A stretch of DNA of 36,042 bases from Streptomyces alboflavus (GCF_000716675.1 NZ_JNXT01000087.1:1-36042), one strand, 5' to 3'; counted from the first letter of the stretch, positions 1 through 8,611 are shown. The notes: generated from the sequence alone by a model not told the origin. Numbers and translations are program-made.

Positions 1-195
1 CCCCAGTCCCGCCCCTTCCCGAAACTGGGGCTCCGCCCCAGACCCCGCTCCTCAAACGCCGGAGGGGCTAGATAGCTCGCCGCAGCGGCAGAAGTTTTAG
101 CCCGTCCGGCGATTGAGGACGAGGCGCGGAGCGCCGATAAAGCGGGGGTCCAGGGGGCGGCAGCCCCCGGTTTCGGTGAAGGGGCGGGACTGGGG
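1..195. repeat. Inverted pair of Streptomyces-type intergenic repeats
   Basis: No gene is seen before position 215. The stretch is an imperfect inverted repeat. The left arm (1-63) reads as the reverse complement of the right arm (105-195). The arm has two modules: A, TCCGGCG then TTGAGGACGAGGCGCGGAGC (105-138 on the plus strand, only partly present at 48-63 in reverse), and B, GGGGTCC...CCCCGGTTTCGG...GGGGCGGGACTGGGG (145-195, reversed at 1-46). The same A and B modules recur near 18.9, 19.2 and 20.5 kb in this window. It lies just downstream of a minus-strand gene and could fold into a long hairpin that stops transcription; that role is inferred. Confidence 0.7.
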
Positions 196-214
196 CGCAC
201 CCGCGAGGACACCC

Positions 215-847
215 CTACGGCTTCGCACCCCGCGCCTTCAACAGGTCCGCCATCAGCTTGACCTCGGACTCCTGTGACTCGACCATCCCCTGCGCGAGCC
301 GCCGCTCGACAGCGACGTCGCACCGCTCGACACACCCCTGAGCCATATGGATCCCACCCTTGTGGTGGGCGGTCATCAGCTTCAGGTAGAAGATCTCGGC
401 CTGCTTGCCGTTCAGCTCACCGAGCCGCTTCATCTGGGCGTTGGTGGCCATGCCGGGCATGAGGGAGCCGTCGCCCGCGGAGGGGACGTCGGTCATGTCC
501 ATCCACTCCATGGGCTCACCGGGCGGCACCTTCGGCAGCTCCCACAGGTCGAGCCAGCCCAGCATCATGCCGCGCTGGTTGGCCTGGGTCTGCGCGATGT
601 CGTAGGCGAGACGGCGGATCTCCGCGTTCTTGGTGCGGTCGCGGATGACGTAGGACATCTCGACGGCCTGCTGGTGGTGGACGGCCATGTCCCGGGCGAA
701 CCCGGCGTCGGCGGACGTGCTCGACGGCGCACCGGCGACGCCGGAGGAGCCCGATGAGCCGTCGGTGGACGCGACGGCGGCGGTGATGCCGCCGGCCGCG
801 AGCACTGCCCCGGCGACGGCGCCGATCAGCCAGTCCCTGCGCTTCAT
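215..847 (-). CDS. DUF305 family exported protein
   Basis: About 210 residues. The N-terminus (KRRDWLIGAV followed by an Ala/Gly-rich hydrophobic stretch to about residue 27) looks like a signal peptide or signal anchor; the paired arginines resemble a Tat motif, but no lipobox cysteine follows. The body carries the DUF305 hallmarks: DMAVHHQQAVEMS and, later, TAHHKGGIHMAQ, each with a His pair. A CVERC pair sits near residue 170. Some DUF305 proteins bind copper (cyanobacterial CopM); metal binding here is inferred from the His/Met-rich motifs. It follows the DUF3105 gene by only a few bases, so the two are probably co-transcribed. The ATG at 847 was chosen; a GTG one codon earlier (850) is equally possible. 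Confidence 0.88.
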   Translation of the reverse strand: MKRRDWLIGAVAGAVLAAGGITAAVASTDGSSGSSGVAGAPSSTSADAGFARDMAVHHQQAVEMSYVIRDRTKNAEIRRLAYDIAQTQANQRGMMLGWLDLWELPKVPPGEPMEWMDMTDVPSAGDGSLMPGMATNAQMKRLGELNGKQAEIFYLKLMTAHHKGGIHMAQGCVERCDVAVERRLAQGMVESQESEVKLMADLLKARGAKP

Positions 848-854
848 CACGTCA

Positions 855-1526
855 TCACTGCCCCAGGCCGTTGGTGCAGGCCGCCCCGGGCTCGGGGGTC
901 TGCTTGCCCTGGACGTAGGTGGAGAAGAAGGTGTCGATCTGCTTGTCGGCCGCGTCCTTCACCACCCGCTGGTGCCCCCAGGCGGACAGCAGGATCGGGT
1001 CCTTCTGCTTCTTCACCGGGCTCATCAGGGAGTACGGGGTCTTCTTGACCTTGGCTTCCAGCTTCTTCAAGTCGGCGGGCTTCGCCTGGTCGTTGTACGT
1101 CACCCACACCGCGCCGTGCTCCAGGGAGTGCACGGCGTTCTCGTTCGGGATTTCCTTGGTGTAGACGTCGCCGTTGCAGTTCATCCACACCTGGTTGTGG
1201 TTGCCGCCGACCGGCGGGGTCACCGGGTAGTTCACCTTGCCGCCGACGTGGGTGCGGCCGAGCTTCTTGGCGTCCCACACCCGCTCGCCGTCGGCGGTCG
1301 TGGTGAACTTGGCGACCGCCTTGGCGTCACCCGCCTTGCCTGATTCCTTGTCGTCGTCGGCCTGCGAGATGAGGAAGTAGCCGCCGACGCCCAGCGCGGC
1401 GACGATGACCGCGCTCAAGGTGATGGTGAGCACGCTGTTGCGGCGCTCGCGGGCGCGTTCGGCGCGCCGCATCTCCTCTATCCGGGCCTTGCGCTCGGCG
1501 CTGCTCGTCTTCTTGGCGGAACCCAT
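855..1526 (-). CDS. DUF3105 family membrane-anchored protein
   Basis: 223 residues. The N-terminal 30 residues are highly charged (Lys/Arg/Glu), followed by one membrane segment at about 32-54 and an extracytoplasmic DUF3105 domain with the typical motifs NHNQVWMNCNGDVY and LEHGAVWVTY. The start at 1526 is supported by an AGAAGGA ribosome binding site a few bases upstream; the open frame continues to 1739, but that stretch is Pro/Arg-rich, repetitive and unlike the family. DUF3105 and DUF305 genes being adjacent suggests one exported, possibly metal-related function. No biochemical role is established that I know of. Confidence 0.88.
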   Translation of the reverse strand: MGSAKKTSSAERKARIEEMRRAERARERRNSVLTITLSAVIVAALGVGGYFLISQADDDKESGKAGDAKAVAKFTTTADGERVWDAKKLGRTHVGGKVNYPVTPPVGGNHNQVWMNCNGDVYTKEIPNENAVHSLEHGAVWVTYNDQAKPADLKKLEAKVKKTPYSLMSPVKKQKDPILLSAWGHQRVVKDAADKQIDTFFSTYVQGKQTPEPGAACTNGLGQ

Positions 1527-1978
1527 GGTGTGTCCTTCTGCGGAAAGCGACGGAGTCGGATGGGTTGAACAAGGTGCGGTGCGTGGAACAGAGGCGGTGC
1601 GTGGAGCAGAGGCGGTGCGTGGAACGGGTGGGACCAAAGGGCGATGCGCGGCACAGCCGGGGCGTTGCGGGTGCGTTGATCGTAGCCTCCGCGTCGGCGG
1701 GTGGAGGAGGCGCTCTGTCAAATACTGCACGGGCGGCACGGGGGAGGGCCGCCGCCATCCGGCCGATCCCGGCCACGCGGATCCCGGCCACCCGGCCCCG
1801 GCCGCCCCGCCGGGCCCGTACCCGCCCCGGATACCCCGGGCCCGGGTGAGCGTGCACTATGGGCAAGGAGCAGCCGCAACGCGCACGAAACCGTGTGGTG
1901 GGATGCTCGTGTGCCGGGGCGACGTCCCATGGCTTGGGAGCAGCCGGTTCCGACCAGCAAGGATGGGTGGAAGTCGAG
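1527..1978. promoter_or_regulatory. Divergent intergenic region between DUF3105 and glnA2
   Basis: 452 bases without a convincing gene; it must hold the promoters of both flanking operons. It contains three tandem 18-base copies at 1578-1595, 1596-1613 and 1614-1631 (GGTGCGTGGAACAGAGGC and variants). Further right, at 1876-1891, GCAAC-6 bases-GAAAC resembles one a/b pair of a Streptomyces GlnR box (GTNAC-N6-GAAAC) with one mismatch. I could not place -35/-10 boxes with confidence. Confidence 0.45.
1578..1631. repeat. Three tandem copies of an 18-base repeat
   Basis: Unit GGTGCGTGGAACAGAGGC; copy 2 differs by one base and copy 3 diverges at its 3' end. It lies 52 bases upstream of the DUF3105 start, in its presumed leader or promoter region. 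No function is evident. Confidence 0.75.
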
Positions 1979-3340
1979 ATGGACAAGCAGCAGGAGTTCG
2001 TGCTCCGCACTCTGGAGGAGCGCGACATCCGGTTCGTGCGCCTGTGGTTCACGGACGTACTCGGCTTCCTGAAGTCGGTCGCGGTCGCTCCCGCCGAGCT
2101 TGAACAGGCCTTCGACGAGGGCATCGGCTTCGACGGCTCGGCCATCGAGGGCTTCGCCCGGGTCTACGAGTCCGACATGATCGCCAAGCCGGACCCGGGC
2201 ACCTTCCAGGTCCTGCCCTGGCGCGCCGAGGCCCCCGGCACGGCCCGGATGTTCTGCGACATCCTCATGCCGGACGGCTCCCCGTCCTTCGCGGACCCTC
2301 GCTACGTGCTGAAGCGGGCGCTCGCCAAGACCTCCGACCTCGGGTTCACCTTCTACACCCACCCCGAGATCGAGTTCTTCCTGCTCAAGGACAAGCCCCT
2401 GGACGGCTCCCGGCCGAGCCCCGCCGACAATTCCGGCTACTTCGACCACACCCCGCAGAACGTGGGCATGGACTTCCGCCGCCAGGCCATCACGATGCTC
2501 GAATCCATGGGCATCTCGGTCGAGTTCAGCCACCACGAGGGCGCCCCCGGCCAGCAGGAGATCGACCTGCGCTACGCCGACGCGCTCTCCACGGCCGACA
2601 ACATCATGACGTTCCGCCTGGTCATGAAGCAGGTGGCCCTGGAGCAGGGCGTCCAGGCCACCTTCATGCCGAAGCCGTTCTCCGAGCACCCCGGCTCCGG
2701 CATGCACACCCACCTGTCCCTCTTCGAGGGCGACCGCAACGCCTTCTACGAGTCCGGCGCCGAGTACCAGCTCTCCAAGGTCGGCCGCTCCTTCATCGCG
2801 GGCCTGCTGAAGCACGCCGCCGAGATCTCCGCGGTCACCAACCAGTGGGTGAACTCCTACAAGCGCATCTGGGGCGGCTCCGAGCGCACCGCGGGCGCCG
2901 GCGGCGAGGCCCCCTCGTACATCTGCTGGGGCCACAACAACCGCTCCGCGCTCATCCGCGTGCCCATGTACAAGCCCGGCAAGACCGGCTCGGCCCGCGT
3001 CGAGGTCCGCTCCATCGACTCCGGCGCGAACCCGTACCTGACGTACGCCGTCCTGCTCGCCGCCGGCCTCAAGGGCATCGAGGAGGGCTACGAGCTGCCG
3101 CCGGGCGCCGACGACGACGTCTGGGCCCTCTCCGACGCGGAGCGGCGCGCCATGGGCATCGAGCCCCTGCCGCAGAACCTCGGCGAGGCGATCGCCCTCA
3201 TGGAGCGGTCGGAGCTGGTCGCCGAGACGCTCGGCGAGCACGTGTACGACTTTTTCCTGCGGAACAAGAAGCAGGAGTGGGAGGAGTACCGGTCCGAGGT
3301 GACCGCGTTCGAGCTCCGCAAGAACCTGCCGGTTCTTTAG
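1979..3340 (+). CDS. glnA2: Glutamine synthetase-like enzyme, GlnA2 type
   Basis: 453 residues, class I glutamine synthetase fold. Visible motifs: FDGSAIEGF (beta-grasp), EIEFFL (metal Glu), HHEGAPGQQEID, GSGMHTHLSLF (ATP), NSYKRIWGGSE, NNRSALIRVP and RVEVRSIDSGANPYLTYA. There is an insert (RTAGAGGE) between NSYKR and the usual EAP. The residue aligned with the adenylylated Tyr of GSI is Tyr371, in EGYELPP rather than NLYDLPP. In S. coelicolor the GlnA2 paralogue (SCO2241) is reported to act as a gamma-glutamylpolyamine synthetase rather than the main glutamine synthetase; that function is transferred by resemblance and synteny with glnE. The ATG at 1979 (GGTGGAAG upstream) is chosen over 1859 because the upstream 40 residues are unlike the family. 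Confidence 0.93.
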   Translation: MDKQQEFVLRTLEERDIRFVRLWFTDVLGFLKSVAVAPAELEQAFDEGIGFDGSAIEGFARVYESDMIAKPDPGTFQVLPWRAEAPGTARMFCDILMPDGSPSFADPRYVLKRALAKTSDLGFTFYTHPEIEFFLLKDKPLDGSRPSPADNSGYFDHTPQNVGMDFRRQAITMLESMGISVEFSHHEGAPGQQEIDLRYADALSTADNIMTFRLVMKQVALEQGVQATFMPKPFSEHPGSGMHTHLSLFEGDRNAFYESGAEYQLSKVGRSFIAGLLKHAAEISAVTNQWVNSYKRIWGGSERTAGAGGEAPSYICWGHNNRSALIRVPMYKPGKTGSARVEVRSIDSGANPYLTYAVLLAAGLKGIEEGYELPPGADDDVWALSDAERRAMGIEPLPQNLGEAIALMERSELVAETLGEHVYDFFLRNKKQEWEEYRSEVTAFELRKNLPVL

Positions 3341-3370
3341 GGCTCGGCCCACGTGAGGAGCGCCCCGTCA

Positions 3371-3484
3371 GGGGCGCGGGGAACTGCGCGCTCAGCCCGA
3401 GAAGAGCCGCGGACGCGTCTGCCGAGACAGGAGCAGACGCGTCTGCGGCTTTGTCGTGGTTGCTCGCGCAGTTCCCCGCGCCCC
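3371..3484. terminator. Nested inverted repeats between convergent genes
   Basis: An outer perfect 20-base inverted repeat (3371-3390 with 3465-3484, GGGGCGCGGGGAACTGCGCG) encloses an inner 18-base stem (3405-3422 with 3433-3450, one G-T mismatch, 10-base loop). The inner right arm begins with a 14-base palindrome, GCAGACGCGTCTGC. It lies between the convergent ends of glnA2 and the VOC gene, so a bidirectional terminator is the natural reading. The outer-arm sequence is a familiar Streptomyces intergenic repeat, so it may also be an amplified element. Confidence 0.75.
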
Positions 3485-3497
3485 TTTCAGGGGCCCG

Positions 3498-3932
3498 TCA
3501 GGTGGAGGGCACAATGGCGTCCCGCAGCGGGGTCTTCGCGCGGACGCGGTACTCCTGGATCGCCCACCCGTTGCCGTCCGGGTCCGTGAAGTACATGAAC
3601 GTCGCGCCGTCCTGCTCGGAGTACTGTTGCGGCTCGCTCACGTCCAGGCCGCGGGCCAGCAACTCGGCGTGGGCCTGCTTGATGTCGGCCACGCACAGCT
3701 GGAGGCCGTGGTAGCTGCCGGGCTCGGGGGTGGGGCCCGGGGTGGTCTCCCAGATGGCGTCGCCGAGCATGATGGAACAGCCGGACCCGGGCGGCGTGAG
3801 CTGCACGATCCGCACGCCCGGCAGGACCTCCGCGTCGATGTCGACGTGGAAGCCGCACTTGCTCTCGTAGAACTCCTTGGCGCGGTCGATGTCGCTGACG
3901 GGCACGCCGATCACTTCGAGTGTGTAGTCCAT
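3498..3932 (-). CDS. VOC (glyoxalase/bleomycin-resistance) family protein
   Basis: 144 residues, a single vicinal-oxygen-chelate module pair: VIGVPVSDIDRAKEFYESKCGF at the N-terminus, YHGLQLCVADI in the middle, and FMYFTDPDGNGWAIQEYR at the end, which is the typical metal-binding strand and C-terminal Glu. Such proteins bind a divalent metal and act on varied small substrates or as resistance binders; the substrate here cannot be told. It ends convergent to glnA2 and lies 53 bases downstream of the split-barrel gene on the same strand, so a two-gene unit is plausible. The start ATG at 3932 fits the usual N-terminus of the family. Confidence 0.9.
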   Translation of the reverse strand: MDYTLEVIGVPVSDIDRAKEFYESKCGFHVDIDAEVLPGVRIVQLTPPGSGCSIMLGDAIWETTPGPTPEPGSYHGLQLCVADIKQAHAELLARGLDVSEPQQYSEQDGATFMYFTDPDGNGWAIQEYRVRAKTPLRDAIVPST

Positions 3933-3985
3933 GGCACGAGTACAGCAGTGATCGGGCGGCTTGTCCGGGCGAAGGACTCCGTGGG

Positions 3986-4498
3986 TCAGGAGAAGCGGTA
4001 ACGCGTCTGGCTGAACGGCTCGCCCTTGCCGAACCCGAACGCTGTTCGGGGCGCCACCACGAAGACGTACGCGCGTCCCGAAGGGTGCAGGAAGCAGCCG
4101 TCCCCCACGTCGTAGTGGAAGAAGCCGCCGTACTTCTGCTCCCAGGCAGCCGCGAGCTCCCGGAGCAGCGCCTCGTCCGTGGTCCGGACCGCCGTGCCCT
4201 CGACGACCACGTCCAGGCCCTTGTCCCAGAGGTTGGCGCCGGTCGTCAGGACCACCTCGGCGTTGGACTCCAGGTTGCGGGCCTTGCGCTCCTCAGGGCC
4301 GGTGGAGAAGTACAGGGCGTCCCCGTGCCACAGGGCGCTCAGCGGGGTCACGTGCGGGCGCCCGTCGGGACGGACCGTCGAGATCCAGAACAGCTCGGCC
4401 GCGGCAAGGGCGTCCCGGGCCTGGGGCCAGGGGGTGGGGGCGACCCCCTCGCTGCTGTAGCGGGCGTCGACGTCGGTACGGGGTTCCTGGCTCGGCAT
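3986..4498 (-). CDS. Pyridoxamine 5'-phosphate oxidase-like flavin split-barrel protein
   Basis: 170 residues. The core ELFWISTVRPDGRPHVTPLS, then ALYFSTGPEERKARNLESN and VVVEGTAVRTTDEA, is the beta-barrel signature of the PNPOx-like superfamily, which binds FMN or F420. A strong ribosome binding site (AGGAGG, ending five bases before ATG) fixes the start at 4498. Streptomyces has many members; some use F420, and this window also encodes the last steps of F420 synthesis, but a cofactor cannot be assigned from sequence alone. It is divergent from glnE and probably co-transcribed with the following VOC gene. Confidence 0.88.
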   Translation of the reverse strand: MPSQEPRTDVDARYSSEGVAPTPWPQARDALAAAELFWISTVRPDGRPHVTPLSALWHGDALYFSTGPEERKARNLESNAEVVLTTGANLWDKGLDVVVEGTAVRTTDEALLRELAAAWEQKYGGFFHYDVGDGCFLHPSGRAYVFVVAPRTAFGFGKGEPFSQTRYRFS

Positions 4499-4616
4499 GA
4501 TGTCGCCTCCTGCTCTCCATGCTCCTGTCCCAGTGGGGACCCCGCACGCGGGCAGAACTCATCGGCCGGGCCCTGGGTAGGCTCGGGCCAGGAACAGGCG
4601 AGCGAAGGGCGCGGGG

Positions 4617-7610
4617 ATGACGGTGCCGCAGGGGCGCAGGAGCAGTACGTTCACGCGGCTGCTGCGGTACGGGTTCACCGACCCGTCCGCCGCCGAACGC
4701 CTCCTCGCCGCGTCCGAGCTCGACGCCGTCCGCACCGACCCGGTGCTCCTCGACGCCCTCGGCGCCACCGCCGACCCGGACCTGGCGCTGCTCGGCCTGG
4801 TCCGGCTCACGGAGGCGCAGCCGGACCACACCGCGCGCCGCGAACTGCTCGACACCCTGATCAGCGCCAAGCCCCTGCGGGACCGCCTGCTCGGCGTCCT
4901 GGGCGCCTCCGAGGCCCTCGCCGACCACCTGGCCAGGCACCCCGGGGACTGGCGGGCCCTGGTCACGTACGAGGCCGTCGACCTGCACCCGGGCGTCGCC
5001 GAGTTCGAGCGGGGCCTCGCCGAGGCCCACGACCCGGTGTCGCTGCGCGTCGCCTACCGCCGGTGCCTGCTGTCCATCGCCGCCCGCGACGTCTGCGGCA
5101 CCACCGACGTCTCCCAGGCCGCCGCCGAGCTGGCCGACCTCGCCACGGCCACCCTGCGTGCCGCGCTCGCCATGGCCCGCAGGGCCGCGCCCGCCGACGC
5201 CGCCCAGTGCCGCCTCGCGGTGATCGCGATGGGCAAGTGCGGCGGCCACGAGCTGAACTACGTCTCCGACGTCGACGTGATCTTCGTGGGCGAGGCCGTC
5301 GAGGGTGCCGACGAGGACAAGGCGCTGCGGGCCGCGACCCGCCTCGCCTCGCACCTGATGCGGATCTGCTCCGAGACCACGGTCGAGGGCACCATCTGGC
5401 CGGTCGACGCCAATCTGCGCCCCGAGGGCAGGAACGGCCCGCTGGTGCGGACCCTGTCCAGCCACCTCGCGTACTACCAGCGCTGGGCGAAGACCTGGGA
5501 GTTCCAGGCGCTGCTCAAGGCGCGGCCCGTCGCCGGTGACGCCGAGCTCGGCGCGGACTACGTGGCCGCCGTCGCACCGCTGGTGTGGCAGGCCGCCGAG
5601 CGCGAGAACTTCATCGACGACGTGCAGAAGATGCGCCGCCGCGTCGTCGAGAACATCCCCGCGGGCGAGGTCGACCGCGAACTGAAGCTCGGCCCCGGCG
5701 GCCTGCGCGACGTCGAGTTCGCCGTCCAGCTCCTCCAGTTGGTGCACGGCCGCGCCGACGCCTCGCTGCGCAGCGCCACCACGCTCGACGCCCTCGCCGC
5801 GCTCGCCGCGGGCGGCTACGTGGGCCGGGTGGACGCCACCCAGCTCGACGACGCCTACCGCTTCCTGCGCTCCCTGGAACACCGCATCCAGCTCTACCGC
5901 CTGCGCCGCACCCATCTGCTGCCCGACGACGACGCCGACCTGCGCCGCATCGGCCGCTCCCTGGGCATGCGCACCGAGCCCCTCACCGACCTCGCCCGCG
6001 CCTGGAAGCGGCACACCTCCGTGGTCCGCCGCCTGCACGAGAAGCTGTTCTACCGCCCGCTCCTGGACGCCGTCGCCCAGCTCGCCCCCGGCGAGTCCCG
6101 GCTCAGCACGGAGGCGGCCAGGGAACGCCTGGTGGCGCTCGGGTACGCCGACCCCGGCGCGGCCCTGCGCCACCTGGAGGCCCTCGCGTCCGGCGTGACC
6201 CGCAAGGCCGCCATCCAGCGCACCCTGCTGCCCGTCCTGCTCGGCTGGTTCGCCGACTCCGCCGACCCCGACGCGGGCCTCCTCGGCTTCCGCAAGGTGT
6301 CCGACGCCCTCGGCAAGACCCCCTGGTACCTGCGGCTGCTGCGCGACGAGGGCGCCGCCGCGGAGAACCTGGCCCGGGTGCTCTCGGCCGGCCGGTTCGC
6401 CCCCGACCTGCTGCTTCGCGCGCCGGAGGCGGTGGCGCTGCTCGGCGACGCCCGCGGCCTGCAGCCCCGCGAACGCGCGCCCCTGGAGCAGGAGGTCCTG
6501 GCCGCCGTGGGCCGCGCCGACGGCGCCGAGCAGGCGGTCGCGGCGGCCCGCGGGGTGCGGCGGCGCGAGCTGTTCCGCACCTCGGCCGCCGACCTCATCG
6601 GCTCCTACGGCACCGAGGAGAGCCCCGCCGAGGCCGACGTGGGCGCGCTCGTGGACCGCGTCGGCACCGCTGTGTCCGACCTGACGGCCGCCACCATCGC
6701 GGGCACGCTGCGCGCGGTGGTCCGCGCGGGCTGGGGCGACGAACTGCCGACCCGGTTCGCGGTCATCGGCATGGGCCGCTTCGGGGGCCGTGAGCTGAGC
6801 TACGGCTCGGACGCGGACGTCCTGTTCGTGCACGAGCCCCGCGAGGGCGTCGACGACCAGGAGGCCGCGAAGGCCGCGAACGCCGTCGTCGCCGAGATGC
6901 GGCGGCTGCTGCAGCTGCCGAGCGCCGACCCGCCCCTGGTCATCGACGCGGACCTGCGCCCGGAGGGCAAGTCGGGTCCCCTTGTGCGCACCCTGAAGTC
7001 GTACGAGGCCTACTACCGCCGCTGGTCCCTGGTCTGGGAGTCGCAGGCCCTCCTCCGGGCCGACCCGGTCGCGGGCGACGCCGACCTCGCCCGCGCCTTC
7101 GTCGACCTCGTGGACCCGCTGCGCTACCCCGCCGAGGGCCTCGGCGAGGACGCGGTCCGCGAGATCCGCCGCCTGAAGGCCCGCATGGAGTCCGAGCGGC
7201 TGCCCCGCGGCGCCGACCCCACCCTGCACACCAAGCTCGGCCGCGGCGGCCTCTCCGACGTGGAGTGGACCGTCCAGCTGCTCCAGCTCCAGCACGGCTG
7301 GGCCGAACCGGGCCTGCGCACCACCCGCACCCGCGAGGCCCTGCACGCCGCGTGCGCGGCCGAGCTGATCGCCACGGAGGACGCGGCGATCCTCGACGAG
7401 GCCTGGGTGCTCGCCACCCGCGTGCGCAACGCGGTGATGCTGGTCCGGGGCAGGGCGGGCGACACGTTCCCGTCGGACGGCAGGGAGCTGGCCGCCGTCG
7501 GGCGGTACTTGGGCTATGACGCGGGTCAGGTCGGCGTGATGCTGGACGACTACCGCAGGATCACCCGGCGGGCACGGGCGGTGATGGAGGAGCGGTTCTA
7601 CGGGGCGTAG
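4617..7610 (+). CDS. glnE: Bifunctional glutamine-synthetase adenylyltransferase/deadenylase GlnE
   Basis: 997 residues, the usual length for GlnE. It has two nucleotidyltransferase domains in tandem. The first carries GKCGGHELNYVSDVDVIF near residues 205-225 (deadenylylation half), the second GMGRFGGRELSYGSDADVLF near 718-738 (adenylylation half); each is followed by a helical domain with GxGGLxDVEfxVQLLQL. GlnE adds and removes AMP on a Tyr of GSI to tune its activity. The likely target in Streptomyces is GlnA, encoded elsewhere; glnA2 nearby is a paralogue. The frame ends 13 bases before the convergent stop of the PAP2 gene. Confidence 0.97.
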   Translation: MTVPQGRRSSTFTRLLRYGFTDPSAAERLLAASELDAVRTDPVLLDALGATADPDLALLGLVRLTEAQPDHTARRELLDTLISAKPLRDRLLGVLGASEALADHLARHPGDWRALVTYEAVDLHPGVAEFERGLAEAHDPVSLRVAYRRCLLSIAARDVCGTTDVSQAAAELADLATATLRAALAMARRAAPADAAQCRLAVIAMGKCGGHELNYVSDVDVIFVGEAVEGADEDKALRAATRLASHLMRICSETTVEGTIWPVDANLRPEGRNGPLVRTLSSHLAYYQRWAKTWEFQALLKARPVAGDAELGADYVAAVAPLVWQAAERENFIDDVQKMRRRVVENIPAGEVDRELKLGPGGLRDVEFAVQLLQLVHGRADASLRSATTLDALAALAAGGYVGRVDATQLDDAYRFLRSLEHRIQLYRLRRTHLLPDDDADLRRIGRSLGMRTEPLTDLARAWKRHTSVVRRLHEKLFYRPLLDAVAQLAPGESRLSTEAARERLVALGYADPGAALRHLEALASGVTRKAAIQRTLLPVLLGWFADSADPDAGLLGFRKVSDALGKTPWYLRLLRDEGAAAENLARVLSAGRFAPDLLLRAPEAVALLGDARGLQPRERAPLEQEVLAAVGRADGAEQAVAAARGVRRRELFRTSAADLIGSYGTEESPAEADVGALVDRVGTAVSDLTAATIAGTLRAVVRAGWGDELPTRFAVIGMGRFGGRELSYGSDADVLFVHEPREGVDDQEAAKAANAVVAEMRRLLQLPSADPPLVIDADLRPEGKSGPLVRTLKSYEAYYRRWSLVWESQALLRADPVAGDADLARAFVDLVDPLRYPAEGLGEDAVREIRRLKARMESERLPRGADPTLHTKLGRGGLSDVEWTVQLLQLQHGWAEPGLRTTRTREALHAACAAELIATEDAAILDEAWVLATRVRNAVMLVRGRAGDTFPSDGRELAAVGRYLGYDAGQVGVMLDDYRRITRRARAVMEERFYGA

Positions 7611-7623
7611 CCGGGGCGCGCGC

Positions 7624-8493
7624 CTAGCGGGCGTACGCCTTCTTCCGTGGCCGCTGCTCCGGCACCAGCTTCGGCAGGGCGTACGGCAGCTTTCCGTACC
7701 ACAGGCGCGCCACCGTGTAGCCGAACGCCAGGCAGATCATGCCGCCCACCGCGTCCAGCCAGAAGTGGTTGGCGGTGGCCACGATCACGACCAGGGTGAG
7801 CGTCGGGTAGAGCAGGCCGAGGACCTTCACCCAGGGCACCGACGCCAGCGCGAAGATCGTCAGGCCGCACCACAGGGACCAGCCGATGTGCATCGACGGC
7901 ATGGCCGCGTACTGGTTCGACATGTTCTTGAGGTCGCCCGAGGCCATCGAGCCCCAGGTGTTGTGGACGACGACCGTGTCGATGAAGTCGCCGCCGGGCA
8001 CGAGACGGGGCGGCGCGAGCGGATACAGGTAGTAACCGAGGAGGGCGACGGCGGTCGTCGCGAAGAGCACCAGACGTGTGGCCGCGTACCGGCCGGGATG
8101 GCAGCGGTAGAGCCACACCAGGACGCCGAGCGTCACGATGAAGTGCAGCGTCGCGTAGTAGTAGTTCATGCCGACGATGAGCCATGTCACCGAGTCGACC
8201 GCGTGGTTGACCGAGCGCTCGAAGGCGAGGCCGAGGCTCTGCTCGACGTCCCAGATCCAGTCGGCGTTGCGCAGCGCGGCGGACTTCTGCTCCGGCACGG
8301 CGTTGCGGATCAGTGAGTACGTCCAGTAACTCACCGCGATCAACAGGATCTCGAACCACAGCTTCGGGCGCCGGGGCGTGCGCAGCCGACGCAGGAGATT
8401 CCGCCCATTGCGGTCATCTGCCTCGCCCGCGATGGGTGATGAGGTGGCGGGCCCCTGTCGGCCTTCCAGTGTCGTCACAGTCATCTCACCCAT
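7624..8493 (-). CDS. PAP2 superfamily integral membrane phosphatase
   Basis: About 290 residues with roughly five to six hydrophobic segments. The PAP2 (phosphatidic acid phosphatase type 2) motifs are AMPSMHIGWSLW and TANHFWLDAVGG, which supply the catalytic His residues and Asp; the layout matches the PAP2_3/inositol-phosphotransfer branch. A lipid phosphatase or phospho-group transferase acting at the membrane is likely; the substrate is unknown. Several starts are possible within 21 bases (GTG 8499, ATG 8493, ATG 8484, GTG 8478); a GGGTGAG lies best spaced for the last one, so the N-terminus is uncertain by a few residues. Confidence 0.88.
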   Translation of the reverse strand: MGEMTVTTLEGRQGPATSSPIAGEADDRNGRNLLRRLRTPRRPKLWFEILLIAVSYWTYSLIRNAVPEQKSAALRNADWIWDVEQSLGLAFERSVNHAVDSVTWLIVGMNYYYATLHFIVTLGVLVWLYRCHPGRYAATRLVLFATTAVALLGYYLYPLAPPRLVPGGDFIDTVVVHNTWGSMASGDLKNMSNQYAAMPSMHIGWSLWCGLTIFALASVPWVKVLGLLYPTLTLVVIVATANHFWLDAVGGMICLAFGYTVARLWYGKLPYALPKLVPEQRPRKKAYAR

Positions 8494-8611
8494 AGGCACA
8501 GAGTCTGCCAGATAGCCACCACTGCTCAGATCATCCCCCGGTCGGGTTCCGGCCGCATTCCCTACGCCCCAAGTACGAGGAGATCCCCTCCACCGCGAGG
8601 ACGACCGGTCC

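Noticed and set aside
1859..1978. N-terminal extension of the glutamine synthetase from an upstream ATG
   Set aside because: The extra 40 residues do not resemble the family, and a ribosome binding site precedes the internal ATG at 1979.
4293..7346. 1017-residue open frame on the minus strand opposite glnE
   Set aside because: Its composition (Gly/Ala/Val/Gly-rich with no domain) is typical of the antisense shadow of a GC-rich gene; glnE on the other strand has all family motifs.
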